DNA from: Anaerolineae bacterium
GTDB lineage: Bacteria; Chloroflexota; Anaerolineae; Promineifilales; Promineifilaceae
NCBI GenBank assembly: GCA_023384355.1
Contig: JAHDWL010000028.1
Coordinates: 1 to 40,127, forward strand
Reading direction: 5' to 3'
Length of the DNA stretch: 40,127 bases
Under the pieces are notes generated by a model. The model ran no database searches. It was not told where the DNA came from and saw nothing but the letters and a program-made list of their open reading frames with translations. The position numbers and the translations under genes were made by a program. Below are positions 1 to 7,348 of the stretch, in pieces (position 1 is the first letter of the stretch; the number at the start of each line of letters is the position of its first letter).

Positions 1-35
1 ACCGCATCGTGAATCTGTGAGTTGTCTTGCATCAT
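1..35 (-). CDS. 5' end of a gene downstream of arsR (perhaps arsenite methyltransferase), cut by window edge
   Basis: Only the first codons are present, reading MMQDNSQIHDAV on the minus strand. An AGGAG Shine-Dalgarno at 41-45 sits five bases before the ATG at 35, so a real gene start is well supported. The gene follows arsR on the same strand and has its own copy of the operator-like motif at 48-67, so it is probably an ArsR-controlled resistance gene. The short peptide resembles the beginning of ArsM-type arsenite methyltransferases (IHxAVRERY), but twelve residues cannot prove this; another ars-type gene is possible. Confidence 0.5.
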   Translation of the reverse strand, partial: MMQDNSQIHDA

Positions 36-47
36 TGTTACTCCTGT

Positions 48-67
48 CATATAGATATTTATCGATG
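48..67. promoter_or_regulatory. ArsR-type operator, copy 1
   Basis: CATATAGATATTTATCGATG matches the sequence at 441-460 at 17 of 20 positions and in the same orientation. Each copy lies just upstream of or over a gene start (this one 13 bases before the ATG at 35). The T(T/C)GAT-N4-ATCGA-like dyad suits a winged-helix ArsR dimer. That ArsR binds it is inference. Confidence 0.5.
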
Positions 68-76
68 TATCAAGTT

Positions 77-116
77 AAAAAAAGAGGCCGGCGATCTATT
101 CGTCCGCGCCGCCGGC
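77..116 (-). terminator. Intrinsic terminator overlapping the arsR stop
   Basis: On the minus strand the last arsR codons hold GCCGGCG (116-110), which pairs with CGCCGGC (93-87), followed by a run of T (83-77). The stem spans the stop codon, so part of the transcription probably ends here before the next gene, which has its own operator copy. Confidence 0.6.
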
Positions 117-455
117 GACATCGATCGTGGCCACATCGACGAACGCCGCGCCGGCCGGACGCTCCGGCGCGAAGATGCGCATGATCCGGCCGCAACAGGT
201 GACGACCTCATCCTGGTTCAGCGAATAGAACACCTGCTTGCCCTCGCGTCGCGTATGGACCAGACCCGCCTCGCGCAGGACGGCCAGGTGATGAGACACC
301 GTCGGCTGGGTGATGTCGCCCATCTCGTCGACGACGTCGCTGACGCACAGCCAGCGGCAACACAGCAGACCCATGATGCGCTGACGGGTCTCGTCGGCGA
401 TGGCCTTGGCGAAAGACACGGACTGGTCCGCCTCCGAAAACATATTGATATTCAT
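96..455 (-). CDS. arsR: ArsR-family metal/metalloid-responsive repressor
   Basis: A 119-residue winged-helix protein of the usual ArsR/SmtB length. The recognition helix region is VSDVVDEMGDITQPTVSHHL (about residues 38-57), followed by the wing VHTRREGKQVFYSL. Family members are dimeric repressors that leave DNA when As(III)/Sb(III) or a metal binds. Cysteines suited to thiol binding are C32, C33 and C37, plus a vicinal pair C87-C88 near the C-terminus; ArsR proteins use differently placed cysteine sets, so the ligand cannot be fixed. The ATG at 455 is chosen because a consensus promoter (466-493) ends ten bases upstream, which implies a leaderless mRNA; a second ATG at 443 is possible. It probably represses itself and the gene at 1-35 through the repeated motif. 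Confidence 0.88.
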   Translation of the reverse strand: MNINMFSEADQSVSFAKAIADETRQRIMGLLCCRWLCVSDVVDEMGDITQPTVSHHLAVLREAGLVHTRREGKQVFYSLNQDEVVTCCGRIMRIFAPERPAGAAFVDVATIDVAGGADE

Positions 456-460
456 CGATA
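441..460. promoter_or_regulatory. ArsR-type operator, copy 2, over the arsR start
   Basis: CATATTGATATTCATCGATA covers the arsR start codon and lies just after the -10 box of its promoter, an ideal place for autorepression. It matches copy 1 at 17/20 positions. Confidence 0.5.
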
Positions 461-465
461 CGAGT

Positions 466-493
466 ATTATATTCGCGCGGCCGCGGCTGTCAA
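466..493 (-). promoter_or_regulatory. Consensus sigma-70-like promoter of arsR
   Basis: Perfect TTGACA (493-488) and TATAAT (471-466) separated by 16 bases on the minus strand. The -10 box ends ten bases before the ATG, so the transcript should start at or within a few bases of the start codon. Confidence 0.8.
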
Positions 494-514
494 GGGGCAT
501 TTTAAGGCGATCCC

Positions 515-542
515 TGTTCACTTGCGTCCGGGGGCGTATAAT
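515..542 (+). promoter_or_regulatory. Promoter of the Ppx/GppA gene
   Basis: TATAAT at 537-542 lies nine bases before the ATG at 552. The -35 region (TGTTCA at 515-520, 16-base spacer) is poor. No Shine-Dalgarno is visible, so a leaderless mRNA is likely. Confidence 0.55.
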
Positions 543-551
543 CGCGCCATC

Positions 552-2117
552 ATGTACACCGTGACCGGACAGCAGCGCGTCGCCGTCATCGACCTGGGTT
601 CCAACACCGCCCGGCTTATTGTCATGTCGGCCGTGCCCGGCCATGCTTATCATCTGGACGACGAAATCCGCGAGGTCGTGCGTTTGCGCCAGGGCATGAC
701 CGCCCGCGGCCTGAGTGACGAAGCGATGAGCCGCGCGCTTGTCACCCTGCGCCTCTTCAAGCGCTTTTGCGACAGCACCCGGGTGGATCATATCATCGCC
801 ACCGCCACCAGCGCCGTCCGCGAAGCCCATAACGGCGCGGAATTCGTGCGACAGGTGGAGACAGACCTGGGCTTGCCGCTGCGCATCCTGGACGGTGAAA
901 AAGAGGCCTATTACGCCGTGCTGGGAGTGCTGAACGAGCTGCCGCTGACTGACGCCCACGTGCTCGATATCGGCGGCGGCAGCATGCAGATCTCCCGCGT
1001 GCGCGACCGGCGCTTCCTGCGCGGAACGTCACTCCCGCTGGGCGCGCTGGCTCTTTCGGAGCGTTTCATCCGCCATGACCCGCCGGCCGCGGCTGAGATC
1101 GAGGCCATACAGCGCGAGATCGACAGTCAATTGAAGACCGTGAGCTGGCTGATGGAGCGCAAAAAGAAAGACGGCCGCCTGCCGTTCGTCGCTCTCGGTG
1201 GCACAGATCGCAACATGGCCTCGATGGCCGCCGCGCGCCATGGCTACCCGCTTAACACGCTCCACGGCTTCGTCCTCAGACGCGACGACCTGTTGGAAAA
1301 CATCCGCTTACTGACGAGCCTGCCCCTGAGCGAGCGCGAAAACCTGCCCGGCCTCAGCAGCGACCGCGCCGACATCATTCTGCCCGGCGCGCTGGTGCTC
1401 CAGGCGGTCATGGACGAGCTGGAGATGGAGAGCGTCACGATATCGGTCAACGGCCTGCGCGAAGGGTTGTTCTTCGAGCATTTCTGGCAACACCTGGTCT
1501 ATCCGGTCGTCAGCGACGTGCGCCAGTTCAGCGTGCTCAACAAGGCGCGAATCTACCAGTACAGCAAGGCACACGCGAACCAGGTGCGCTTTTTGGCCGG
1601 TCGCCTGTTCAAGCAGCTCGCCCCGCTGCATGGCTACGGTCGCGCGGAGGAGGAACTGCTCGACGCCGCGGCCCTGCTCCACGACCTGGGCACCCTCATC
1701 AGCTACGACGACCATCACAAACATTCGCAGACGCTCATCATCAACAGCGGGTTGCCGGGCTTCCAGCCGCGGGAGACGGCGCTGATCGCCCTGATGACGC
1801 GATATCATCGCAAGGGGCGGCCGCGCGTCGACGGTTTCGAGAGCCTGCTGGTGGACGGCGACGAGACGCTGCTGACCCAGCTGTCGGCAATCTTGCGTTT
1901 GGCGGAGTTTCTGGAGCGCGGCCGGAACGCCAACGTCGACGATGTCGGCGCGCATTGGGATGACGAGACGCTGTTTCTGACGCTCTATGCGGATGAGTTT
2001 CCCGCGGTGGAAATCTGGGAAGCAGAACGCAACGCGGTCGATCTGATGGGCAAGGCCTTCGGCCGCCGGGTGATCATGGAGAGCACGGCCGCCCCCGGCG
2101 ACTGGCGCGCCGGCTGA
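552..2117 (+). CDS. ppx: Exopolyphosphatase / guanosine pentaphosphatase (Ppx/GppA) with HD domain
   Basis: 521 residues. The N-terminal actin-like ASKHA fold shows the first phosphate loop AVIDLGSNTARLIVM (about residues 11-25), then TATSAVREA (84-92) and the second phosphate loop DIGGGSMQIS (139-148). The C-terminal part (about 335-430) is an HD-type helical domain with LLHDLGTL and HHKHS, the arrangement seen in longer Ppx/GppA proteins. These enzymes hydrolyse inorganic polyphosphate or pppGpp, linking phosphate storage and the stringent response. The reading frame stays open upstream to position 27, but that part is antisense to arsR; the ATG at 552 is preferred because the conserved fold starts ten residues later and a TATAAT box lies just upstream. 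Whether polyphosphate or pppGpp is the main substrate cannot be told. Confidence 0.88.
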   Translation: MYTVTGQQRVAVIDLGSNTARLIVMSAVPGHAYHLDDEIREVVRLRQGMTARGLSDEAMSRALVTLRLFKRFCDSTRVDHIIATATSAVREAHNGAEFVRQVETDLGLPLRILDGEKEAYYAVLGVLNELPLTDAHVLDIGGGSMQISRVRDRRFLRGTSLPLGALALSERFIRHDPPAAAEIEAIQREIDSQLKTVSWLMERKKKDGRLPFVALGGTDRNMASMAAARHGYPLNTLHGFVLRRDDLLENIRLLTSLPLSERENLPGLSSDRADIILPGALVLQAVMDELEMESVTISVNGLREGLFFEHFWQHLVYPVVSDVRQFSVLNKARIYQYSKAHANQVRFLAGRLFKQLAPLHGYGRAEEELLDAAALLHDLGTLISYDDHHKHSQTLIINSGLPGFQPRETALIALMTRYHRKGRPRVDGFESLLVDGDETLLTQLSAILRLAEFLERGRNANVDDVGAHWDDETLFLTLYADEFPAVEIWEAERNAVDLMGKAFGRRVIMESTAAPGDWRAG

Positions 2118-2151
2118 CCGTCAAGTCTCCCAAGTCCCGTATGCAGACCAA

Positions 2152-3186
2152 TCAGATCATCCGTCGGTTGATCTCCAGCAGGTCGGACAGGACGGCGTAA
2201 CCCGTCTCGACGCGCCCCGCGCCCGGCCCGACGATCGTGACGTCGCCCAGCAGCTTGGTCACAAAGGTGACGGCGTTGGTGGCTCCGTTGACCGACGCCA
2301 GCGGGTGCGCCGCCGGCAGGCGTATCGGCTTGACGGACGCCCTGACCATCTCCGGCGTGCGCTCCACCCAGCCGACCATCTTCCACACCTCGCCTACCTT
2401 CTGCGCCCGGACGATATCTTTCGATGACAGATCGCGGATCCCCTCGCGTTCCACGTTGGACATCTGCAGCGGGACGCCCAGCAACAAGTTGGACAGGATG
2501 ACCAGCTTGACCGCCGCGTCGTAGCCGTCGACATCGGCGATGGGATTGGCTTCGGCATAGCCCTTCTCCTGCGCTTCCTTGAGAGCCGATTTGTAGGATT
2601 CGCCGTCGGCCATTCGCGTCAGAATGTAGTTGGTGGTGCCGTTGAGGATGCCCTGGACGCGGGAAATGCCGGCGGTCGTCAGCAGCTCGCGGCCGACCCG
2701 CAGCAATGGCGTGCCGCCCATCACCGTGCCTTCGACGCCCAGCATCACCCCCCGCTCGGCGGCCGCGGCCGACAGCTCCGGGTAAAACAGGGCGATCGGC
2801 CCCTTGTTGGTCGTCACCACGTGCCGATCCTGGCGCAACGCCGCGCGGATGTATCCGGCCGCCGGTTCGCCGCTCAACAGGTCGCTGGACGTCAGCTCGA
2901 CGATGACGTCGGCATTGCTCTCGTAGATCACCTGCGGCACGTCCCAGCCGATGTTAGGCGCGGGCACGGTGTCGATGCGCTGCGTTTCCTCGTAGGCCGC
3001 GAGCAGCATCCCCGGATCGAATCCCTCGGGGTTATAGATGCTGCCGTGTCGCCCCGTGTTGACGGCGACGATGCGATATTCCGCGCCGTGCTTGTCGGCG
3101 ATCATCTGGCCCTGATCGCGCAGGATCGTAGCCAGGCCCTGGCCGACGTTGCCGAATCCGATGAGCGCGAGGCGATAGGTACGCAT
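2152..3186 (-). CDS. hom: Homoserine dehydrogenase (short form, no ACT domain)
   Basis: 344 residues, reducing aspartate semialdehyde to homoserine with NAD(P)H in the threonine/methionine branch. Visible are the nucleotide-binding loop GFGNVGQG (10-17), the TTNKGP segment (125-130) with a conserved Lys, NGTTNYIL (182-189) and the family signature NPIADVDGYDAAVKL (214-228). The protein ends right after the catalytic domain, so the C-terminal ACT domain that gives threonine feedback in longer forms is missing. The ATG at 3186 begins MRTYRLALIGFG as expected; an upstream in-frame GTG would add 15 residues outside the fold. It is convergent with ppx and divergent from the glycosidase-like gene. 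Confidence 0.92.
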   Translation of the reverse strand: MRTYRLALIGFGNVGQGLATILRDQGQMIADKHGAEYRIVAVNTGRHGSIYNPEGFDPGMLLAAYEETQRIDTVPAPNIGWDVPQVIYESNADVIVELTSSDLLSGEPAAGYIRAALRQDRHVVTTNKGPIALFYPELSAAAAERGVMLGVEGTVMGGTPLLRVGRELLTTAGISRVQGILNGTTNYILTRMADGESYKSALKEAQEKGYAEANPIADVDGYDAAVKLVILSNLLLGVPLQMSNVEREGIRDLSSKDIVRAQKVGEVWKMVGWVERTPEMVRASVKPIRLPAAHPLASVNGATNAVTFVTKLLGDVTIVGPGAGRVETGYAVLSDLLEINRRMI

Positions 3187-3221
3187 AATGTGAAACCCGT
3201 CCTTCCTGAGAATATCGGCCG

Positions 3222-3227
3222 ATTGTA
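3222..3227 (-). promoter_or_regulatory. Extended -10 promoter element of hom
   Basis: TGATACAAT on the minus strand (TG-N-TACAAT, -10 at 3227-3222) lies about 35 bases before the ATG at 3186. There is no good -35 box, which extended -10 promoters tolerate. AGGAAGGA near 3200-3207 may be the ribosome site, though it is far (about 13 bases) from the ATG. Confidence 0.4.
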
Positions 3228-3239
3228 TCACACATTCAC

Positions 3240-3269
3240 TTGCCCTTCCGACCCTTGTGGCTTTACACT
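3240..3269 (+). promoter_or_regulatory. Promoter of the glycosidase-like gene
   Basis: TTGCCC (3240-3245), an 18-base spacer and TACACT (3264-3269), with the ATG only ten bases further on. No Shine-Dalgarno is present, so this looks like another leaderless start. Confidence 0.45.
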
Positions 3270-3279
3270 AGTGGGTTGA

Positions 3280-5046
3280 ATGAATATTTTTACGATGATT
3301 GGCCGCCGGTTGGCTCTCGTCGCGTTGCCGGTGGCCGCGCTGCTTGTTGCCGCCCCCGCGACAATCGCCCAGACTGACCCAACGCCGACCCCGTCGCCTC
3401 TCCCGGAAGTTACTGCTGAGACATCGCCGGAAGCGGTCGCGTCCCCGACCCCGGCCGCCTCGCCGACTTTCGCGCCGCCCGGCGATATCCGCTACGGCGT
3501 GATCGAGAGCTTCGAGGACCCGGCCGCGGCGTCGCGCCTGGGCGCGGCGTGGACTCGCGCGCGCTTCCAGTGGGCCGACGTGCAGACAGACGGGCCGGAC
3601 GACTGGCGGCCGCCCCTCGACGACGAGGAACTGGACGCGGAGCTGGCCGCCGGGCGCGAGGTAGTGGGGCTTATAATCGGTATCCCTGACTGGGCACGCG
3701 ACCGCAACGGTTTGCCGCGCGGCCTCGACCTGCCGCCCGACGACCCCGACAACACCTGGGCTGTCTTCGTCACTGAGGCCGTAAGCCGCTATGCCGGGCG
3801 CATCGACCGCTGGATCATCTGGAACGAACCCGACATCGACGACGTCGACGCCCCCGGCCACACCTGGGACGGGACGATCGAGGAGTTTGTTCAATTGCAA
3901 CGCGTCGCCTATCTGGCGGCCAAGGCGGCCAGCCCCGAGGCGGTCGTCCATCTGGGCGCGTTCACCTACTTTTGGGACACGGGTTATTTCGCCCGATTCC
4001 TCGATCTCGTCCTCGCCGATCCCGAAGCGGCGAAGCACAATTACTACTTCGACGTCGCCACCGCTCACCTCTACTTCCAGCCCAACGCCGTTTACAACGT
4101 CCTTTACGCTTTCCGACGGGTGATGGATGTCCGCGGTCTGGAGCAGCCGCTGTGGCTGGTAGAGACAAACGCGCCGCCGATGGACGATCCTTACTGGAAG
4201 GTGGACAACTGGACGCTGGCGGTGACGCTCAATGAACAGGCGGCATTCATCCCGCAGGCCATCGCCGCTGCGCTCTCGGCCGGAGCCGAACGCATATCGG
4301 TCTACAAGCTGAAAGATACGGCGGGCGACCGCGCCGCCAACCCTGAGCCGTTTGGGCTGATCCGCTGGGACAACAGCCGCCGGCCCGCCTTCGACACTTA
4401 CCGGATCGCCATCCGGCTGCTGGGTGGGGTGACGGCCGCCGAGCGCGAGCGCTGGGATACGGTGGGCCAGGTGCGACTGGAGCAGGACGAACAGACGACC
4501 ACGGTGCTGTTCTCCCGGCTCCCGGCCCCGCAGGAAGCGATCGTCCCGGCCACGGCCGACACGGCCGAACTTGTGGACATGTGGGGCGTGCGCGAGACGA
4601 TCGAAGCCGAGGACGGAGTCTTCACCGTCGAGCTGCCTGGCGCGCTGTGCAGCCAGACCATCGCCGATTACTGCATGATCGGCGGGACGACCTACTACCT
4701 AATCCAGGCAGATGACGGGAGGTCGCCGGTCGCCGATGAACCCGCGCTCGAGGTGGACGGAGGAGAGGACGCTCCGACGGGCCACGTCTCGCCCACGCCG
4801 CGACCCTCGGCAACCGCTGAACCGACGGCCACGATGGAGCCGTCGCCGACCGGCACTGAACCGCCACCGGCTACCGCCACCCCTGTGCCGGCTACCGCGC
4901 CAGCGCCGGCCGCGACCCCGTCACCGGACACAAGCGACGCGACCGGCCCGGCCGCCTGGTCGGGTCTGCTATTGATTGGTGTCGGGATCGTTCTTGGCGT
5001 GGGGTTGGCGCTGTGGGGAGTGGCCGGACGCCGGCCAAATAAATAG
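3280..5046 (+). CDS. Secreted, membrane-anchored glycoside-hydrolase-like TIM barrel protein
   Basis: 588 residues. An N-terminal signal peptide (about 1-30, ending near TIAQ) is followed by a Thr/Pro-rich linker, a clan-A-like (beta/alpha)8 barrel (about 70-390), a small beta domain, a second Ser/Thr/Pro-rich linker and a C-terminal membrane helix (about 558-580) ending GRRPNK. Likely catalytic acids are E183 in IIWNEPD (acid/base) and E295 in WLVETN (nucleophile), spaced as in GH5/GH39-like enzymes. The family and substrate cannot be assigned; a glycan of the cell's own sheath or of neighbours is plausible. No sortase motif is seen, so the C-terminal helix probably anchors the protein with the barrel outside. 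Confidence 0.8.
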   Translation: MNIFTMIGRRLALVALPVAALLVAAPATIAQTDPTPTPSPLPEVTAETSPEAVASPTPAASPTFAPPGDIRYGVIESFEDPAAASRLGAAWTRARFQWADVQTDGPDDWRPPLDDEELDAELAAGREVVGLIIGIPDWARDRNGLPRGLDLPPDDPDNTWAVFVTEAVSRYAGRIDRWIIWNEPDIDDVDAPGHTWDGTIEEFVQLQRVAYLAAKAASPEAVVHLGAFTYFWDTGYFARFLDLVLADPEAAKHNYYFDVATAHLYFQPNAVYNVLYAFRRVMDVRGLEQPLWLVETNAPPMDDPYWKVDNWTLAVTLNEQAAFIPQAIAAALSAGAERISVYKLKDTAGDRAANPEPFGLIRWDNSRRPAFDTYRIAIRLLGGVTAAERERWDTVGQVRLEQDEQTTTVLFSRLPAPQEAIVPATADTAELVDMWGVRETIEAEDGVFTVELPGALCSQTIADYCMIGGTTYYLIQADDGRSPVADEPALEVDGGEDAPTGHVSPTPRPSATAEPTATMEPSPTGTEPPPATATPVPATAPAPAATPSPDTSDATGPAAWSGLLLIGVGIVLGVGLALWGVAGRRPNK

Positions 5047-5049
5047 TAA

Positions 5050-5073
5050 GGGCGCGACCTTTCGGCCGCGCCC
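5050..5073. terminator. GC-rich hairpin between convergent genes
   Basis: GGGCGCG (5050-5056) pairs with CGCGCCC (5067-5073), with two more C-G pairs inside. It lies between two converging stops and could serve both, although the T run is poor on either side. Confidence 0.5.
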
Positions 5074-5098
5074 CCGTGTTAGCGAGCGAGATAAGTGA

Positions 5099-5425
5099 TT
5101 AACCTTGCGGCTCAATCACAAAGCGAATCGCCGTGCGCTCCTGTTCATCGATGTCGATATCGACAAACGACGGAACGCAACTGATGTGGACACCTTCCTC
5201 GGCCAGATAGCCCTTGGCTATGACGATAGCCTTAACGGCCTGATTGACCGCTCCGGCACCGATAGCCTGGACTTCGGCATGGGAAGAGTCACGCATCACG
5301 CCGGCAATTGCCCCGGCGACGGCTGCCGTGCGCGAACGAGCCGACACCTTGATGATATTCAATGTCTTCGGCCCGTCACCATTGGCGCTATGAACTGTCT
5401 CGCTAATGAAAATGTTTTCAGTCAT
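5099..5425 (-). CDS. spoVS: Stage V sporulation protein S (SpoVS) family protein
   Basis: 108 residues. The core from IIKVSARSRTAAVAGAIAG through EVQAIGAGAVNQAVKAIVIA to FVDIDIDEQERTAIRF covers the whole SpoVS domain, an Alba-like fold implicated in late sporulation control in Bacillus and found widely in non-sporulating bacteria. An extra N-terminal stretch of about 24 residues precedes the domain. The ATG at 5425 is preferred because GGAGAA lies nine bases upstream; an upstream in-frame start would add 21 residues. Its role here is unknown; nucleic-acid binding is suggested by the fold only. Confidence 0.9.
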   Translation of the reverse strand: MTENIFISETVHSANGDGPKTLNIIKVSARSRTAAVAGAIAGVMRDSSHAEVQAIGAGAVNQAVKAIVIAKGYLAEEGVHISCVPSFVDIDIDEQERTAIRFVIEPQG

Positions 5426-5566
5426 GTTTGCGTGTTCTCCGTTGCTTGATGGATTGATGTGGCTATTAGGATACCATTTATAAGGCAATGATTGTTAGGT
5501 ACTTAATGCTTAATAACTTCCACAGTCGAATGACCGTCCAGGACTCAATATGAGTATCAATAAGCC

Positions 5567-7195
5567 ATGAGCCGGCCGGAACATTCTGACCCCACGACGA
5601 ACGATTCGGGACGCAGCCAGGTCTTTCGCGCCGCAGGGCTGGTGGCCTCGCTGGCTATGCTCAGCCGGGTGCTCGGCTTGCTGCGCGAGATCGTCGTGCG
5701 CCAGTTCCTCGGCGTCACTACGCTGGAGGCGACTGCGTTCGACGTCGCCGGGCGTTTTCCCGAAACTATCTTCCTGATCGTCGCCGGGGGAGCCATCGGT
5801 TCAGCCTTCATCCCGACCTTCGCCGCCTATTTCAGCCGGGACGACGAGCCGGGCGCGTGGCGGCTCTTCTCGGCCGTTCTTAACCTTACAACCATCATCA
5901 CAACCGTCGTGTCCATTGTGGTGATGATCTTCGCCGCGCCGTTCGTCACCTTCTTCTACGCCGACAACATCGCCCAGGAACCGGCCCTGTTGCCGTTGAC
6001 CGTATCCCTGATGCGCATCATGCTGCTGTCGCCGATCATTTTCGGCATCAGCGGCATCGTCATGGCCGCGCTGAACGCCCGCCAGCATTTTCTGATGCCG
6101 GCGCTCGCCCCTTCGGTCTATAACATCGGCATTATCATCGGCGGCCTGTTGGGGGCCTTCATCGGGAAGGGCGATCCGCTTCCGACCGTCTTTGGTCTGG
6201 CCTGGGGTTCTGTCGCCGGCGCGCTGGGGCACATGCTGGTGCAACTGCCGGCGCTGCGGGGCGTCCGGGCGCGTTATACTCCCATCCTCACCCTGCGCGA
6301 CCCCGGCGTGATGCAGGTCTTGCGGCTCATGGGGCCGCGCGTGCTGGGCCTGTCCTTCAGCGAGATCAACAAGTTCATCATCCTGTTTCTGACCGGCTCC
6401 ATGGTTCTGGGCACACTTCCGGCGCTTAACGCAGCCTTTCGCATCCTCATCATGCCGCAAGGTATCCTGGGGCAGGCGCTGGGTATCGCCGCCTTTCCCA
6501 CGCTGGCCACGCTCGCCGCTCGCTCGGCCCACCGCGAAATGCGCCATATCCTCAGTGATTCCCTGCGGCTGATCCTGTTTCTGGGATTGCCGGCCACTGT
6601 TCTGCTCATGCTGTTGGCCGGGCCGTATGTCACCGTTCTGTTCGAGCGTGGCCTGTTCGACAACGAGGCTACCATTATGGTAGCCACCGCCTTGCAGTTC
6701 TACGCCGTCGGCCTCATCGCCCTGACGACGATCGAGATCGTTGCCCGGGCTTTCTATGCCCTGAGCGACACGTTGACTCCCGTCCTGGCCGGCGGGTTCC
6801 AGATTCTGGTCATGTGGACGCTGAGCCTGTGGCTGCGTGATGTCGTCTTTTCAGCGTACGGGTGGCCGCCGTTGGGCGCGCTGGCGTTGGGTTTCAGCCT
6901 GTCCAACATTGTCGAGGTCATGCTGTTGCTCTGGCTGGTGCGGCGAAAGCTGGGCGGGCTGAACGGCCACTCGTTGCTCTCGGGGCTGGCGCGGATGGGC
7001 GCGGCGTCTTTGGCGATGGCCGTGGCGATCAGCGCCGTTCTGCTGCTGCTCGTCAGCTCGGCTACCTGGATGCATGCAATATTCGGCACTGCCGTCGGGA
7101 TCCTTGCATACCTGCTGGTCTGCTGGCTCTTGCGCGTCGAGGAGTTGCACCAGTTCGCGGCCATGCTGCGCCGGCGGCTGCCGGGGCGGAAATAG
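5567..7195 (+). CDS. murJ: Lipid II flippase MurJ (MviN)
   Basis: 542 residues and about 14 hydrophobic helices, the usual size for MurJ of the MOP exporter superfamily, which moves the peptidoglycan precursor lipid II across the membrane. Family landmarks are the start AGLVASLAMLSRVLGLLREI, then DVAGRFPETIFLIVAGGAIGSAFIPTF and ISGIVMAALNARQHF in the first half, and the second-half repeat FERGLFD followed by TTIEIVARAFYALSDT. The ATG at 5567 gives a short charged N-terminus before helix 1; there is no clear Shine-Dalgarno. It stands alone on the plus strand between minus-strand genes. A wzx-like polysaccharide flippase is the alternative, but the sequence fits MurJ better. Confidence 0.92.
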   Translation: MSRPEHSDPTTNDSGRSQVFRAAGLVASLAMLSRVLGLLREIVVRQFLGVTTLEATAFDVAGRFPETIFLIVAGGAIGSAFIPTFAAYFSRDDEPGAWRLFSAVLNLTTIITTVVSIVVMIFAAPFVTFFYADNIAQEPALLPLTVSLMRIMLLSPIIFGISGIVMAALNARQHFLMPALAPSVYNIGIIIGGLLGAFIGKGDPLPTVFGLAWGSVAGALGHMLVQLPALRGVRARYTPILTLRDPGVMQVLRLMGPRVLGLSFSEINKFIILFLTGSMVLGTLPALNAAFRILIMPQGILGQALGIAAFPTLATLAARSAHREMRHILSDSLRLILFLGLPATVLLMLLAGPYVTVLFERGLFDNEATIMVATALQFYAVGLIALTTIEIVARAFYALSDTLTPVLAGGFQILVMWTLSLWLRDVVFSAYGWPPLGALALGFSLSNIVEVMLLLWLVRRKLGGLNGHSLLSGLARMGAASLAMAVAISAVLLLLVSSATWMHAIFGTAVGILAYLLVCWLLRVEELHQFAAMLRRRLPGRK

Positions 7196-7292
7196 GTTTT
7201 TTAGCCTGGTCGTCATGCCGGCGACCGGATTATCCATTCGACAATTTGTTCAATCGCCGACACTCGCCGGGTCACATCGGACAACAGGTAAC

Positions 7293-7313
7293 AAAAAAGG
7301 CCCAACGGGCCTT
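7293..7313 (-). terminator. Intrinsic terminator of the 7349-8173 gene
   Basis: On the minus strand AAGGCCC (7313-7307) pairs with GGGCCTT (7303-7297) with a 3-base loop, then a T run (7298-7293). It is about 36 bases past the stop at 7349. Confidence 0.85.
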
Positions 7314-7348
7314 CGGGAGCATGTATTGTAGATATTGTGAACTGGTTG

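Noticed and set aside
27-551. In-frame extension of the Ppx/GppA gene by 175 codons
   Set aside because: It runs antisense through arsR and both promoters and shows no protein similarity; the conserved fold starts at the ATG at 552.
5017-5046. Sortase signal at the C-terminus of the glycosidase-like protein
   Set aside because: There is a membrane helix and a short basic tail, but no LPXTG-like motif before it.
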